A stretch of 64,000 nucleotides of DNA from Oceaniovalibus guishaninsula JLT2003 (lineage in GTDB: Bacteria; Pseudomonadota; Alphaproteobacteria; Rhodobacterales; Rhodobacteraceae), in contig NZ_AMGO01000046.1 of assembly GCF_000299575.1 (NCBI RefSeq), forward strand, positions 1 to 64,000, written 5' to 3'. The notes beneath the pieces are model-generated. The model was given only the letters and a program-made list of their open reading frames with translations. It was not told where the DNA came from and ran no database searches. The position numbers were made by a program, and so were the translations under genes. Below, in pieces: positions 40,287 through 51,650 of the stretch (the stretch's first letter is position 1; each line of letters starts with the position of its first letter).

Positions 40287-41184
40287 CGGCGGCGTCCTTT
40301 GCTGTGACGACCGTATCGGCGGGACGCACCGGCGTCACCAGCGCGCCTGCATCGGCGATCGGCGCGCCCGGATGGGACCGCAGGACGCGCAGGAATTCCA
40401 GCCGCTCGTAATCGGCGGCCAGCCGCACGCGCAACTGGCGGTTCGGGCCCATCACGATCTGACCGACCAGAAGGCCCGCCGGCAGGACGCCGCCATCGCC
40501 GGAGCTGACGACCCGGTCGCCGGGGCGCACGGCATCGGCGGTTTCCAGGAAATCCAGCGGCGGGACGGCGCTGTTGTCGCCCGCAAGGATCGCCTTCTGC
40601 CCCGAAGGCTGCACCATCACGGGAACGCGGCTGTTGGTATCGGTCAGCAGGATCACCCGCGAGGACGCCTTGCCGACACCCGAAATCCGGCCGACCAGGC
40701 CCAGGCCGTCCGTCGTGGCCCAGCCGTCGCGGATGCCGTCGCGCGCCCCGATATTCAGCAAAACCGACTGGCGGAAGGGGGATCCGCTGTCGGCCAGCAC
40801 GACGCCGGTGATGAAGGTCAGCGCCGGATCCAGCCTGACGCGGTTGAGGTCGAGCAGCTTGGCGTTTTCCTGTTCGAGCTGAAGCGCCGCTTCCTTCCAC
40901 GCCTTCATCTGCTGCAATTCGCGGCGCAGTTCGCGGTTCTGTTCGTAGATGCGGGTATAGCTTTGGAAGTTCTCGATCATGCCTGCGGCCTTGGTGACGG
41001 GAACCAGCGCCCAGTCGAATGACGGGATGACGGCATCCGTGATCTCGGCGCGCATGCGTTCGGCGCGGGGGCTGTCGATCCGCCAGAAAAGGAATACCGC
41101 CAGCAGGAACAGCACCAGGCCGCCGATCAGGATGCGCCTGACCGGACGGACATAATCTTCGCTTCGGGGTCGGGTCTGGGCCAT
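40279..41184 (-). CDS. mreC: Rod shape-determining protein MreC
   Basis: 301 aa. N-terminal anchor IGGLVLFLLAVFLFWR, then a coiled-coil (YEQNRELRRELQQMKAWKEAALQLEQENAKLLDLNRV), and the beta-rich MreC domain with VLLNIGARDGIRDGWATTDGLGLVGRISGVGKASSRVILLTDTNSRVPV. It forms periplasmic filaments that activate PBP2. Follows mreB by 24 bases. Confidence 0.96.
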   Translation of the reverse strand: MAQTRPRSEDYVRPVRRILIGGLVLFLLAVFLFWRIDSPRAERMRAEITDAVIPSFDWALVPVTKAAGMIENFQSYTRIYEQNRELRRELQQMKAWKEAALQLEQENAKLLDLNRVRLDPALTFITGVVLADSGSPFRQSVLLNIGARDGIRDGWATTDGLGLVGRISGVGKASSRVILLTDTNSRVPVMVQPSGQKAILAGDNSAVPPLDFLETADAVRPGDRVVSSGDGGVLPAGLLVGQIVMGPNRQLRVRLAADYERLEFLRVLRSHPGAPIADAGALVTPVRPADTVVTAKDAADD

Positions 41185-41208
41185 GCGCTGTCCCGGCGAT
41201 TGGCGGCG

Positions 41209-43976
<2,768 letters not shown>

Positions 43977-44010
43977 GAGAGGATCTTTCTGCCTTTGGTG
44001 TCCGTTCTGT

Positions 44011-44042
44011 CCGGCGCTGTCCCACCCGAGCGGTCGCGCCGG
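44011..44042 (-). promoter_or_regulatory. Candidate leuA attenuator hairpin
   Basis: On the minus strand CCGGCGC (44042-44036) pairs exactly with GCGCCGG (44017-44011) between the leader peptide stop and leuA. A second pairing, GAGCG at the leader stop with CGCTC inside this loop, would exclude it. No T run follows, so a Rho-independent end is not proven. Confidence 0.45.
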
Positions 44043-44052
44043 AATGGCACGC

Positions 44053-44106
44053 TCAGGGCAGCGTAAGAAGCAGCGTTCCGCGAAGGGATGGCAGGATCGG
44101 GGTCAT
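44053..44106 (-). CDS. Leucine-rich leader peptide upstream of leuA
   Basis: 17 aa, MTPILPSLRGTLLLTLP, six leucines with three in a row near the end, followed by TGA 76 bases before the leuA ATG. This is the arrangement of ribosome-mediated attenuation at leu genes: leucine shortage stalls the ribosome on the leucine codons and changes folding downstream. A promoter ends six bases before the ATG, so the transcript would start at the A of the ATG. Too short for domain evidence; the call rests on composition, place and flanking signals. Confidence 0.72.
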   Translation of the reverse strand: MTPILPSLRGTLLLTLP

Positions 44107-44112
44107 GGCGAA

Positions 44113-44140
44113 ACTATAGCCCCGCTCTTTCGGATGTGAA
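44113..44140 (-). promoter_or_regulatory. Promoter of the leu leader and leuA
   Basis: Minus strand TTCACA (44140-44135), 16 bases, TATAGT (44118-44113); both boxes match five of six consensus positions. The expected +1 coincides with the leader ATG at 44106. Confidence 0.65.
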
Positions 44141-44199
44141 CCGGAAAAATGCACGGGGCGCGGAACAGCGGCGGGGGGGTGCCCCGTTGACGGTTGCAA

Positions 44200-44224
44200 G
44201 CCCGCGACGAGGAGTGTCGCGGGC
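44200..44224 (+). promoter_or_regulatory. Hairpin in the 5' leader of the EF-hand gene
   Basis: Perfect nine-base stem GCCCGCGAC/GTCGCGGGC with a seven-base GA-rich loop GAGGAGT, ending 26 bases before the ATG. It could be an RNA control element or an operator; nothing decides between them. Confidence 0.45.
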
Positions 44225-44250
44225 ACCGAACCGACAGAGGGAGACAGACG

Positions 44251-44811
44251 ATGACGTTTCGAAATCTGATGGCCACGACCTCCGCCGTTGTTCTTCTGGC
44301 CGCCGCCCCGGCGATGGCGCAGATGTATGAAGGGTACGATTCCACCCTGGGCTATGACGGGTTCCATACTGGGTTTACCGATAGCGGATACTACGATGCC
44401 TGGGACAGCGACGATTCGATGTCGCTGACGGAAAACGAATTCGCCACCGGCGTCTATTCCGACTGGGACAGGGATAATGACGGTCTGATCAGCGAGGAAG
44501 AATACGGGCTTGGTGCGAACCGCTGGTATGGTGACGACTACGATACCGCGTTCACCGACTATGACGCCGATGCCTCGGGCTTTATCGACCAGAGCGAATT
44601 CGGTTCCAACTGGGACAACGAATACTATACCGGTTGGGACAGCGACGGCGACAGCGAGTTGTCGGATACCGAGTATTCGCGGGGTGTTTACGGTCTGGCG
44701 GACCGCGATCAGGATACCGTGATCTCGATCGAGGAAGAAGGCTGGTTCGAGGGCTGGTTCGACGGCGACGACGTCGAGGCGGAGATCGAACAGGTCGGCG
44801 ACGTCCTGTAA
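44251..44811 (+). CDS. Secreted EF-hand calcium-binding protein
   Basis: 186 aa from the ATG at 44251 (GAGGGAGA upstream). Signal peptide ending AAAPAMAQ. The mature chain is very acidic and holds about five EF-hand-like loops spaced 25-30 residues: DSDDSMSLTENE, DRDNDGLISEEE, DADASGFIDQSE, DSDGDSELSDTE and DRDQDTVISIEE. Calcium binding in the periplasm or outside is likely. Its codon use is less GC-rich than its neighbours, partly because of the Asp/Glu/Tyr content. No partner gene is evident. Confidence 0.86.
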   Translation: MTFRNLMATTSAVVLLAAAPAMAQMYEGYDSTLGYDGFHTGFTDSGYYDAWDSDDSMSLTENEFATGVYSDWDRDNDGLISEEEYGLGANRWYGDDYDTAFTDYDADASGFIDQSEFGSNWDNEYYTGWDSDGDSELSDTEYSRGVYGLADRDQDTVISIEEEGWFEGWFDGDDVEAEIEQVGDVL

Positions 44812-44904
44812 GCGACCGACCTTCATTGCGACACGGATGCGCCGGTTCCGAAAGGGGCCGGCGTTTTTCTTGCCCGCGATCCCCGCCGACATAGATGGCC
44901 GGCG

Positions 44905-45564
44905 ATGAAGCGGGCATTGGTCATCGGCGCGACGGGCGGGATCGGCGGGGCCGTGGCGCGGGAACTGGACGCGCAGGGGGCCGAGGTGACGGGACGGTCG
45001 CGGGCGGACGGGCTGGACGTGACCGACGAGGAGAGCGTCGCGCGCAACCTGGGCGATTTGGACGGGCCGTTCGACCTGATCTTCGTGGCGACCGGGGCGC
45101 TGACCAACACGCGCGGCGCGCCCGAGAAGTCGCTGAGGGATCTGGGTGCGGAGGAGGTTCTGGCACAGATGGCGCTGAACGCGGTCGGCCCGGCGCTGGT
45201 GCTGAAGCATGCGCTGCGATTGCTGCCGCGCGACCGGCGGTCGGTCTTCGCGGCGCTGTCGGCGCGGGTGGGCAGCATCGGCGACAACCGGCTGGGCGGG
45301 TGGTATTCCTATCGCGCGTCCAAGGCGGCATTGAACGCGCTGATTCACGGCGCGTCGATCGAGGTGGCGCGCAGCCATCGCCACGCAGTCTTGGCCTGCC
45401 TGCATCCCGGCACGGTTTCGACTGCGTTCACTGGCGGCTTTCCCGATCACGACAAGGTGTCGCCCGAAATAGCGGCGCGCAACCTGCTGGATGTCTGCGC
45501 AGGGCTGACGCCCGCGCAGTCGGGCGGGTTCTTCGATTATGCCGGAAGGGAAGTTGTCTGGTGA
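44905..45564 (+). CDS. Short-chain dehydrogenase/reductase (SDR family)
   Basis: 219 aa. N-terminal NAD(P) motif VIGATGGIGGAVAREL (TGxxxGxG), DVTDEESVARNL, and the catalytic YxxxK in GGWYSYRASKAALNALIHG with a Ser in LSARVGS. Similar to C-factor-like SDRs. Substrate unknown. Its stop overlaps the GTG of the photolyase gene, so the two are likely translated together; in related bacteria small SDRs often sit beside cryB-type photolyases. Confidence 0.88.
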   Translation: MKRALVIGATGGIGGAVARELDAQGAEVTGRSRADGLDVTDEESVARNLGDLDGPFDLIFVATGALTNTRGAPEKSLRDLGAEEVLAQMALNAVGPALVLKHALRLLPRDRRSVFAALSARVGSIGDNRLGGWYSYRASKAALNALIHGASIEVARSHRHAVLACLHPGTVSTAFTGGFPDHDKVSPEIAARNLLDVCAGLTPAQSGGFFDYAGREVVW

Positions 45565-47084
45565 CGCGGCTGGTGCTGGTGCTGGGCGATCAGTTGACGC
45601 ATGGCGCGGGCGCGCTGGCGCGGTTGCGGCCCGGCGACGTGGTGGTGATGGCCGAGGCGATGAGCGAGGCGTCCTATGTGCCGCACCATCCCAAGAAGAT
45701 CGCGTTCCTGTTCTCGGCCATGCGCCATTTCGCGGACGAGCTGCGCGAGCGCGGCGCGACGGTGACCTATGCGACGCTGGACGATCCCGACAACACCCAG
45801 TCGATCCCCGGCGAGCTGATCCGCCGGGCGGCAGAACACGGCGCGGACGAGGTGCTGGTCACACGGCCCGGCGAATGGCGGCTGATCGAGGCGCTGGAGG
45901 ATTGTCCGGTGCCGGTGCGTCAGGTGCCCGACGACCGCTTTCTATGCGGCCAGCCCGATTTCGAGGCATGGGCGAAGGGCCGGCGCGAATTGCGGATGGA
46001 ATGGTTCTATCGTGATATGCGGCGGCGCACCGGGCTGCTGATGGAGGGCGACGAGCCTGCCGGCGGGCGCTGGAACTTCGATACCGAGAACCGCAAGCCG
46101 CCGCCCAAGGAAGTTGCGTGGCCCGGCCCGTTGCGGGTGGCGCCCGACGCCATCACGCGGGACGTGCTGGCGCTGGTGCGCGAGCGATTTCCGTCGAATT
46201 ACTACAGCCACGACGATTTCTGGTTCGCCGTCACGCGCGCGGACGCTTTGCGCGCGCTGCATCATTTCATCGACGAGGGGCTGGCGCGGTTCGGCGATTT
46301 TCAGGACGCGATGCTGACCGACGAGGCGTTCCTTTATCACGCGCTGATCTCGCCCTATCTGAATGCCGGGCTGCTGACGCCGATGGAGGTGTGCCGCGCG
46401 GCCGAGGATGCCTGGCGCGCCGGGCGCGTGGCGATCAACGCGGCGGAAGGATTCATCCGGCAGATCCTGGGCTGGCGGGAATTCATCCGCGGCGTCTATT
46501 TCATGGAAGGACCGGAATATGTCGCGCGCAACCGGCTGGGGCACGACCGCGATCTGCCGGAATTCTACTGGACCGGCGATACCGACATGCATTGCGTCAG
46601 CCAGTGCGTCGGCCAGACGATGCGCGAAGCCTATGCGCATCACATCCAGCGGTTGATGGTGACGGGCAATTTCGCGCTGCTGGCGGGGATCGACCCGCAT
46701 CAGGTGCACGAATGGTATCTGGCCGTCTATGCCGATGCCTATGAATGGGTCGAGGCGCCCAACGTCATCGGGATGAGCCAGTTCGCGGATGGCGGCGTGG
46801 TGGCGTCCAAGCCCTATGTCAGCAGCGGCAACTATATCGCGAAGATGTCGGATTACTGCCGCCACTGCGCCTATGACGTGAAGACGAAGACCGGGCAGGG
46901 GGCGTGTCCGTTCAACCTGCTTTACTGGGCGTTTCTGGACCGCCACCGCGAGCGGTTCGAGGGCAATCCCCGGATGCGCAACATCTATCGCAACTGGGAC
47001 CGGATGGATGCGGACAAGCGCGCGACGGTGCTGGCCGAGGTGGGCGCGTGGCTGGCGCGGATGGAGGGCGGCGGGCGGGTGTGA
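45561..47084 (+). CDS. Iron-sulfur bacterial cryptochrome/photolyase (CryB/PhrB, FeS-BCP)
   Basis: 507 aa, GTG start at 45561. N-terminal photolyase-related domain RLVLVLGDQLTHGAGAL, FAD domain with GWREFIRGVYFMEGPEYVARN and the C-terminal CRHCAYDVKTKTGQGACPFN. Cys345, Cys433, Cys436 and Cys449 keep the 88/3/13 spacing of the four [4Fe-4S] ligands of Agrobacterium PhrB (as I recall it). Such proteins repair (6-4) photoproducts or act as blue-light regulators. Confidence 0.93.
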   Translation: MTRLVLVLGDQLTHGAGALARLRPGDVVVMAEAMSEASYVPHHPKKIAFLFSAMRHFADELRERGATVTYATLDDPDNTQSIPGELIRRAAEHGADEVLVTRPGEWRLIEALEDCPVPVRQVPDDRFLCGQPDFEAWAKGRRELRMEWFYRDMRRRTGLLMEGDEPAGGRWNFDTENRKPPPKEVAWPGPLRVAPDAITRDVLALVRERFPSNYYSHDDFWFAVTRADALRALHHFIDEGLARFGDFQDAMLTDEAFLYHALISPYLNAGLLTPMEVCRAAEDAWRAGRVAINAAEGFIRQILGWREFIRGVYFMEGPEYVARNRLGHDRDLPEFYWTGDTDMHCVSQCVGQTMREAYAHHIQRLMVTGNFALLAGIDPHQVHEWYLAVYADAYEWVEAPNVIGMSQFADGGVVASKPYVSSGNYIAKMSDYCRHCAYDVKTKTGQGACPFNLLYWAFLDRHRERFEGNPRMRNIYRNWDRMDADKRATVLAEVGAWLARMEGGGRV

Positions 47085-47094
47085 CCCGCCCCCG

Positions 47095-48093
47095 TCAGGC
47101 CGCGTCGCGCCGGTCCAGCCCGCGCAGCACCTGCGCCGCGATGTCGAACGAATGCAGCCGCGCGGCGGGATCGTGGATCTGGCCCGTAAGGATCACCTCG
47201 TCCGGCGCGTGACGTTCGATCAGCGCGGCCATCTGTGCCGCGACCGTTTCGGGCGCCCCCACGGCCGATATCCGCAGCGCGTGGTTGACGGCGCGCAGGG
47301 TGTCCTGACCGATCTCGGCCGCGATGCCGTCCACCGGGGCGGGCAGCTTGCCGGGCCGGCCGCTGCGCAGGCGGGCGAAGGCAAGCTGCTGGCTGGTGCG
47401 GAGGCGGGCGGCCTGGGCATCGGTGTCGGCGGCGAAGACATTGACGGCCAGCATGAAATAGGGTGCGTCAAGATGGCGCGAGGGCCGGAAGCGGGCGCGG
47501 TAGATCGCCGCTGCGTCGTTCAGCGCGTCGGGGGCGAAATGCGACGCGAAGGCGTAGGGCAAGCCCAGATGCGCGGCAAGCTGCGCGCCGTAGAGCGACG
47601 AGCCGAGGATCCAGACCGGCACGTCGGTGCCCTGGCCCGGATGGGCGGCGACGGGGGCGTCGGGGTCGGCGGGGCCGAGATAGGACAGCAGTTCGACCAC
47701 GTCGTGCGGGAAGCTGTCGCCGTCCAGTCCGCGGCGCAGCGCGCGGGCGACGGCCAGATCGCCGCCCGGCGCGCGTCCGAGCCCGAGGTCGATGCGGCCG
47801 GGATGGATGGTGGCCAGCGTGCCGAATTGTTCGGCGACGGCCAGCGGCGCATGGTTGGGCAGCATGATGCCGCCCGCGCCCACGCGGATGGTGCGGGTGG
47901 CGTCGGCGACATGGCCGATCAGCACGGCGGTCGCGGCGCTGGCGATGCCGGGCATGTCGTGATGTTCGGCCAGCCAGAAGCGGGTATAACCCCAGCCTTC
48001 GGCGGCGCGGGCGAGTTCCACGCTGGCGGCGATGGCGGCGGCGGCGTCCGATCCTTCGGGGACGGGTGCGAGATCGAGGATGGAATGGCGCAT
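47095..48093 (-). CDS. LLM class flavin-dependent oxidoreductase
   Basis: 332 aa, luciferase-like TIM barrel. [49 protein letters not shown] and [45 protein letters not shown] are the signature of the MsnO8/YhbW subgroup. FMNH2-dependent monooxygenation is inferred; the substrate is unknown. Converges with the photolyase gene 10 bases away. Confidence 0.92.
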   Translation of the reverse strand: MRHSILDLAPVPEGSDAAAAIAASVELARAAEGWGYTRFWLAEHHDMPGIASAATAVLIGHVADATRTIRVGAGGIMLPNHAPLAVAEQFGTLATIHPGRIDLGLGRAPGGDLAVARALRRGLDGDSFPHDVVELLSYLGPADPDAPVAAHPGQGTDVPVWILGSSLYGAQLAAHLGLPYAFASHFAPDALNDAAAIYRARFRPSRHLDAPYFMLAVNVFAADTDAQAARLRTSQQLAFARLRSGRPGKLPAPVDGIAAEIGQDTLRAVNHALRISAVGAPETVAAQMAALIERHAPDEVILTGQIHDPAARLHSFDIAAQVLRGLDRRDAA

Positions 48094-48211
48094 GGCGGTC
48101 TCCTTCGGGGCCGATATGGGGGCGCGAGCGGCGTCTTTGAAGCGGGCGGGCGTTGACAGGGGCGGGGGTGCGTGGCTTGCTTTCCCCGCAAGCCTTGGGG
48201 AGGACAGCGCC

Positions 48212-49489
48212 ATGACCGACGAGATCGCACCGAACGCCGCGCAGGACGGTGCCGCCGCATCGCCGGGACGCCGGGCGTTCCTGAAGACCACCGGCCTGAG
48301 CGCCGTGGGCGCGATGGTGGGGATGCATATTCCGTTCGAGGCGAGGATGCCCGCGGGCCTGATCCCGGTCGCCCATGCGCAGGTCATGGACACCGACCTG
48401 ATGCAGGACAAGGAAGGGCTGGTCATCCTGAACGACCGGCCGATCAACGCCGAGACGCCCGCCTGGCTGCTGGATGCGGACGTGACGCCCTATGAGCATT
48501 TCTTCGTGCGCAACAACGGGCTGGTGCCCGACAGCGCGCTGGACATGAACGCCGAAGGCTGGACGCTGACCATCGACGGCGAGGTCGAGACGCCGCTGGA
48601 ACTGGCGCTGGACGACCTGAAGGAGCGGTTCGAGGTCGTCACCCGGCGGCTGGTGATCGAATGCGGTGGCAACGGGCGGGCGTTCTTCAATCCCGGCGCG
48701 TCGGGCAACCAGTGGACGACGGGCGCCGTGGGCTGCGCCGACTGGACGGGCGTGCGGCTGGCCGACGTGCTGAACGCGGCGGGGGTGAAGGACAGCGCCG
48801 TCTATACGGGGCATTACGGCAACGACCCGCATCTGTCCGGCGATCCCGACAAGGACGCCATTTCGCGCGGCGTGCCGATCGAGAAGGCGCTGGCCGAGGG
48901 CGGTCTGATCGCCTGGGAAATGAACGGCCAGCCGATCCCGGCGCTGCACGGCTTCCCCTTGCGGCTGATCAATCCGGGCTATCCGGGATCGACGTCGCAG
49001 AAATACCTGACGCGGATCTGGGTGCGCGACCAGGTGCATGACGGGGCCAAGATGGAGGGGTATTCGTATCGCCTGCCGGCCTATCCGGTCGCCCCCGGCA
49101 CCGAGGTGCCCGAGGAGGACATGGTCATCCTCGAGGTGATGCCGGTGAAATCGCTGATCACCCATCCAAAAACCGGCAGCGAGGTCGCGGCGGGCCAGCC
49201 GACCGAGGTACGCGGTCATGCCTGGTGGGGCGGCGGCGATGTCGCGTCGGTCGAACTGTCCACCGATTTCGGCCAGACCTGGACGGAAGCGACGCTGGAG
49301 CCGCCGGTGAACAAATACGCCTGGCAGCGGTTCCGCGCCGACCTGACGCTGCCCGAAGCGGGATATTACGAGGTCTGGGCGCGGGCCACCGACATGGACG
49401 GCGTGACCCAGCCCCCTGTCACGCCCGGCTGGAACCCGCGCGGATACGCCAACAACATGCAGCACCGCATCGCGCTGATCGCAACCTGA
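48212..49489 (+). CDS. Molybdopterin sulfite dehydrogenase (SorA/SorT type)
   Basis: 425 aa. Twin-arginine signal [17 protein letters not shown]. Sulfite oxidase fold: [21 protein letters not shown] with Cys151 as the predicted molybdenum ligand, [17 protein letters not shown], and a C-terminal Mo-co dimerisation domain ([29 protein letters not shown]). It oxidises sulfite to sulfate in the periplasm. A cytochrome c gene follows 58 bases on, as in SorAB pairs. A candidate -35 TTGACA lies at 48153-48158. Confidence 0.92.
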   Translation: MTDEIAPNAAQDGAAASPGRRAFLKTTGLSAVGAMVGMHIPFEARMPAGLIPVAHAQVMDTDLMQDKEGLVILNDRPINAETPAWLLDADVTPYEHFFVRNNGLVPDSALDMNAEGWTLTIDGEVETPLELALDDLKERFEVVTRRLVIECGGNGRAFFNPGASGNQWTTGAVGCADWTGVRLADVLNAAGVKDSAVYTGHYGNDPHLSGDPDKDAISRGVPIEKALAEGGLIAWEMNGQPIPALHGFPLRLINPGYPGSTSQKYLTRIWVRDQVHDGAKMEGYSYRLPAYPVAPGTEVPEEDMVILEVMPVKSLITHPKTGSEVAAGQPTEVRGHAWWGGGDVASVELSTDFGQTWTEATLEPPVNKYAWQRFRADLTLPEAGYYEVWARATDMDGVTQPPVTPGWNPRGYANNMQHRIALIAT

Positions 49490-49547
49490 CGCGTGTGCCG
49501 GGGCCGATGGACGGTCCCGGCCCCCAACCCAGTCGAGAGGACAACCG

Positions 49548-49934
49548 ATGACGCAAATCCGCGCCGCCGCGCTGGCCGCGCCCGTGCTGCTGTCGCTAAC
49601 CGCGATGCAGGGTGCCGCCCAGCAGGGCTATGACCCGATGCGCCCGACGGCCAACCCGCTGATGCCCGGCGCGCTGGCGGGCGAGCCGTCCGAAGCCGCA
49701 GCGCCCAACCCCGATTTCGGGAACCTGCCCGACGGGCCGGGGGTGGAGGAGACGTATTATCAATGCGTCGCGTGCCATTCGACGGCCATCATCCGCCAGC
49801 AGCACCTGACGGACGAACGCTGGGACTATCTGTGGACCTGGATGGTCGAGAAACAGGGCATGTACGAGCCCGACGACGAAACGCGGGATATCGTCCTGAG
49901 CTATCTCAAGACGCATTTCTCGGCCGAGCGGTAG
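49548..49934 (+). CDS. Cytochrome c subunit of sulfite dehydrogenase (SorB-like)
   Basis: 128 aa. Signal peptide ending MQGAAQQ; one heme c motif CVACH at residues 73-77 within ETYYQCVACHSTAIIRQQ, and a distal WDYLWTWMVEKQGM segment with a candidate methionine ligand. Pairing with the molybdenum subunit upstream is the ground for calling it the electron acceptor. The linker before the heme domain is Pro/Ala-rich. Confidence 0.87.
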   Translation: MTQIRAAALAAPVLLSLTAMQGAAQQGYDPMRPTANPLMPGALAGEPSEAAAPNPDFGNLPDGPGVEETYYQCVACHSTAIIRQQHLTDERWDYLWTWMVEKQGMYEPDDETRDIVLSYLKTHFSAER

Positions 49935-49981
49935 GGCCGGGCCGGACCGCGCGGCGCGGCCGTTCGCATCCGATGCCGTCC

Positions 49982-50004
49982 TAGGGACCGGGAGCGCGTC
50001 CCTA
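49982..50004. terminator. Hairpin between convergent cytochrome c and MORN genes
   Basis: Seven-base stem TAGGGAC/GTCCCTA with a nine-base loop, just before the minus-strand stop at 50010. No T run. Confidence 0.45.
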
Positions 50005-50009
50005 TGGGT

Positions 50010-51485
50010 CTAGCGGTCGGCGGGCTGGCCGGTCTCGGCGGTTTCGGTCCCCGATCCGGTTCTGGCAGCGTCGTCCGCCGCAGGATTGGCAAGGTCGCCC
50101 TGCCGCCATTCGCCGCTGACGGTTTCGCCGGTGGCGTAGCGGATGGTGCCCTGGCCCTGCCGCTGGCCTTGCGCGAAGGCGCCTTCGTACACGTCGCCGT
50201 TGGCATAGGTGGCGATGCCTTCGCCGTCCATCTCGCCCCCGGACCACGACCCGGTATAGGTGAAGCCGTCGGGCAGCGTGATCGTGCCCTGGCCCTGCCG
50301 CAGCCCGTCCGCGAAATCGCCGTCATAGACGGTGCCGTCGGGATAGGTGGCGATGCCCTTGCCGTGGCGTTTGCCGTCCTTCCAGCCGCCGGTATAGGTG
50401 TAACCGTCGGCATGGGTCATCGTGCCCTGGCCGTGGTTGCGGGCGTTGCGGAAACCGCCTTCGTAGGTCGATCCGTTGGCATAGGTCGCGCGGCCCTCGC
50501 CCTCGATCACGCCGTTGGACCAGCCGCCTTCATAGGTGTTGCCGTCCGCATAGGTGATGCGCCCGGTGCCGTCGGCCACGTCGTCCCTGAACTGGCCTTC
50601 GTAGACCGATCCGTCGGGATAGCTGGCGCGGCCCTGGCCGGCGATCCGGCCCGCCGCCCATTCGCCGGTATAGGCATAGCCGTCGGCACCCGTGAACGTG
50701 CCGGTGCCTTCGCGCCGGTCGGCGACGAAGCCGCCTTCGTAGGTGTCGCCGTTGGCGTAATCGACGCGGCCCTGGCCCTGCCGCTTGCCGCCCGACAGCG
50801 CGCCGGTATAGACGTCGCCGCCGGGCTGGGTCAGCGTGCCCTGGCCGGTGATCTCGCCCGCCTGCCAGTCGCCTTCGTAGACCAGACCGTCGGTCATGGT
50901 CAGCGTGCCCCGCCCTTCGCGCGCCCCGCGCACGAGCTGGCCTTCATAGACCGCGCCGTCGGGATAGGTGATGGTGCCGGCGCCGTCCTTGACCCCATCG
51001 ACCCAGTCGCCGTCATAGACGTAGCCGCCGGGGCCTTCCATCCGGCCCTTGCCGTGATGGCGGGCATTGCGGAACCCGCCTTCGTAGCGGGTGCCGTCGG
51101 CATAGACGGCGACCCCGGTGCCGTCGATGGTGCCGTCCTTCCAGTCGCCTTCGTAGGTGCCGCCATCGGCGAAGGTGATCGTGCCGCGTCCTTCCGGCTT
51201 GCCGTCGGCGAAGCTGCCCCGGTAGACCGATCCGTCGGGAAAGCGCGCGGTGCCCTGGCCCGCGATCCGGCCGTCCCGCCATTCGCCGGTATATTCATAG
51301 CCGTTGGGCATGCGGTAGGTGCCGGTGCCCGACTGGCGGCCGTTCTGGAACGTGCCTTCGTAGACGCCGCCATCCTCGTACTGCTTGGTGACGATCCGGT
51401 CGTCGGTCTGCGCGGATGCGGCGCCCGACAGGCCGAGTGCGGCGATCAGGCCGAGGCCGGCGATGCCCGAATGGATGCTCTGCAC
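50010..51485 (-). CDS. Secreted MORN-repeat protein with 18 tandem repeats
   Basis: 491 aa, GTG start at 51485. Signal peptide SIHSGIAGLGLIAALGLSGAASAQ. Residues 42-455 are exactly 18 consecutive 23-residue MORN repeats (consensus YEG.W.dG...G.G...YaDG..) with no insertion or deletion; a 36-residue polar tail follows. Repeats 1-9 and 10-18 align best with one another. MORN repeats form an elongated beta surface that may bind lipid or protein; the role is unknown. The open frame continues far upstream over nadE, which is antisense shadow. Confidence 0.93.
   Translation of the reverse strand: MQSIHSGIAGLGLIAALGLSGAASAQTDDRIVTKQYEDGGVYEGTFQNGRQSGTGTYRMPNGYEYTGEWRDGRIAGQGTARFPDGSVYRGSFADGKPEGRGTITFADGGTYEGDWKDGTIDGTGVAVYADGTRYEGGFRNARHHGKGRMEGPGGYVYDGDWVDGVKDGAGTITYPDGAVYEGQLVRGAREGRGTLTMTDGLVYEGDWQAGEITGQGTLTQPGGDVYTGALSGGKRQGQGRVDYANGDTYEGGFVADRREGTGTFTGADGYAYTGEWAAGRIAGQGRASYPDGSVYEGQFRDDVADGTGRITYADGNTYEGGWSNGVIEGEGRATYANGSTYEGGFRNARNHGQGTMTHADGYTYTGGWKDGKRHGKGIATYPDGTVYDGDFADGLRQGQGTITLPDGFTYTGSWSGGEMDGEGIATYANGDVYEGAFAQGQRQGQGTIRYATGETVSGEWRQGDLANPAADDAARTGSGTETAETGQPADR
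50121..51362 (-). repeat. 18-unit 69-base tandem repeat array inside the MORN gene
   Basis: The coding array with period 69 bases; a higher-order period of nine units (621 bases) is visible, for example repeats 2 and 11 share 18 of 23 residues and repeats 5 and 14 share 15 of 23. Confidence 0.85.
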
Positions 51486-51650
51486 GATGTGCCCCCGTTG
51501 CGGGCGCGAGGACCGGCGCCCGGCAATGTCGTGAATGAGCGGCATTTCTAACGGGCGCCCCGCGGTGTCGCAACGCCTTTCGGGATGGCGGGGGCTGGGA
51601 CGCTTTCCAACCGGCAAGGTTCTGCTATCACGCGGCCAAGGAGAGTGCCC

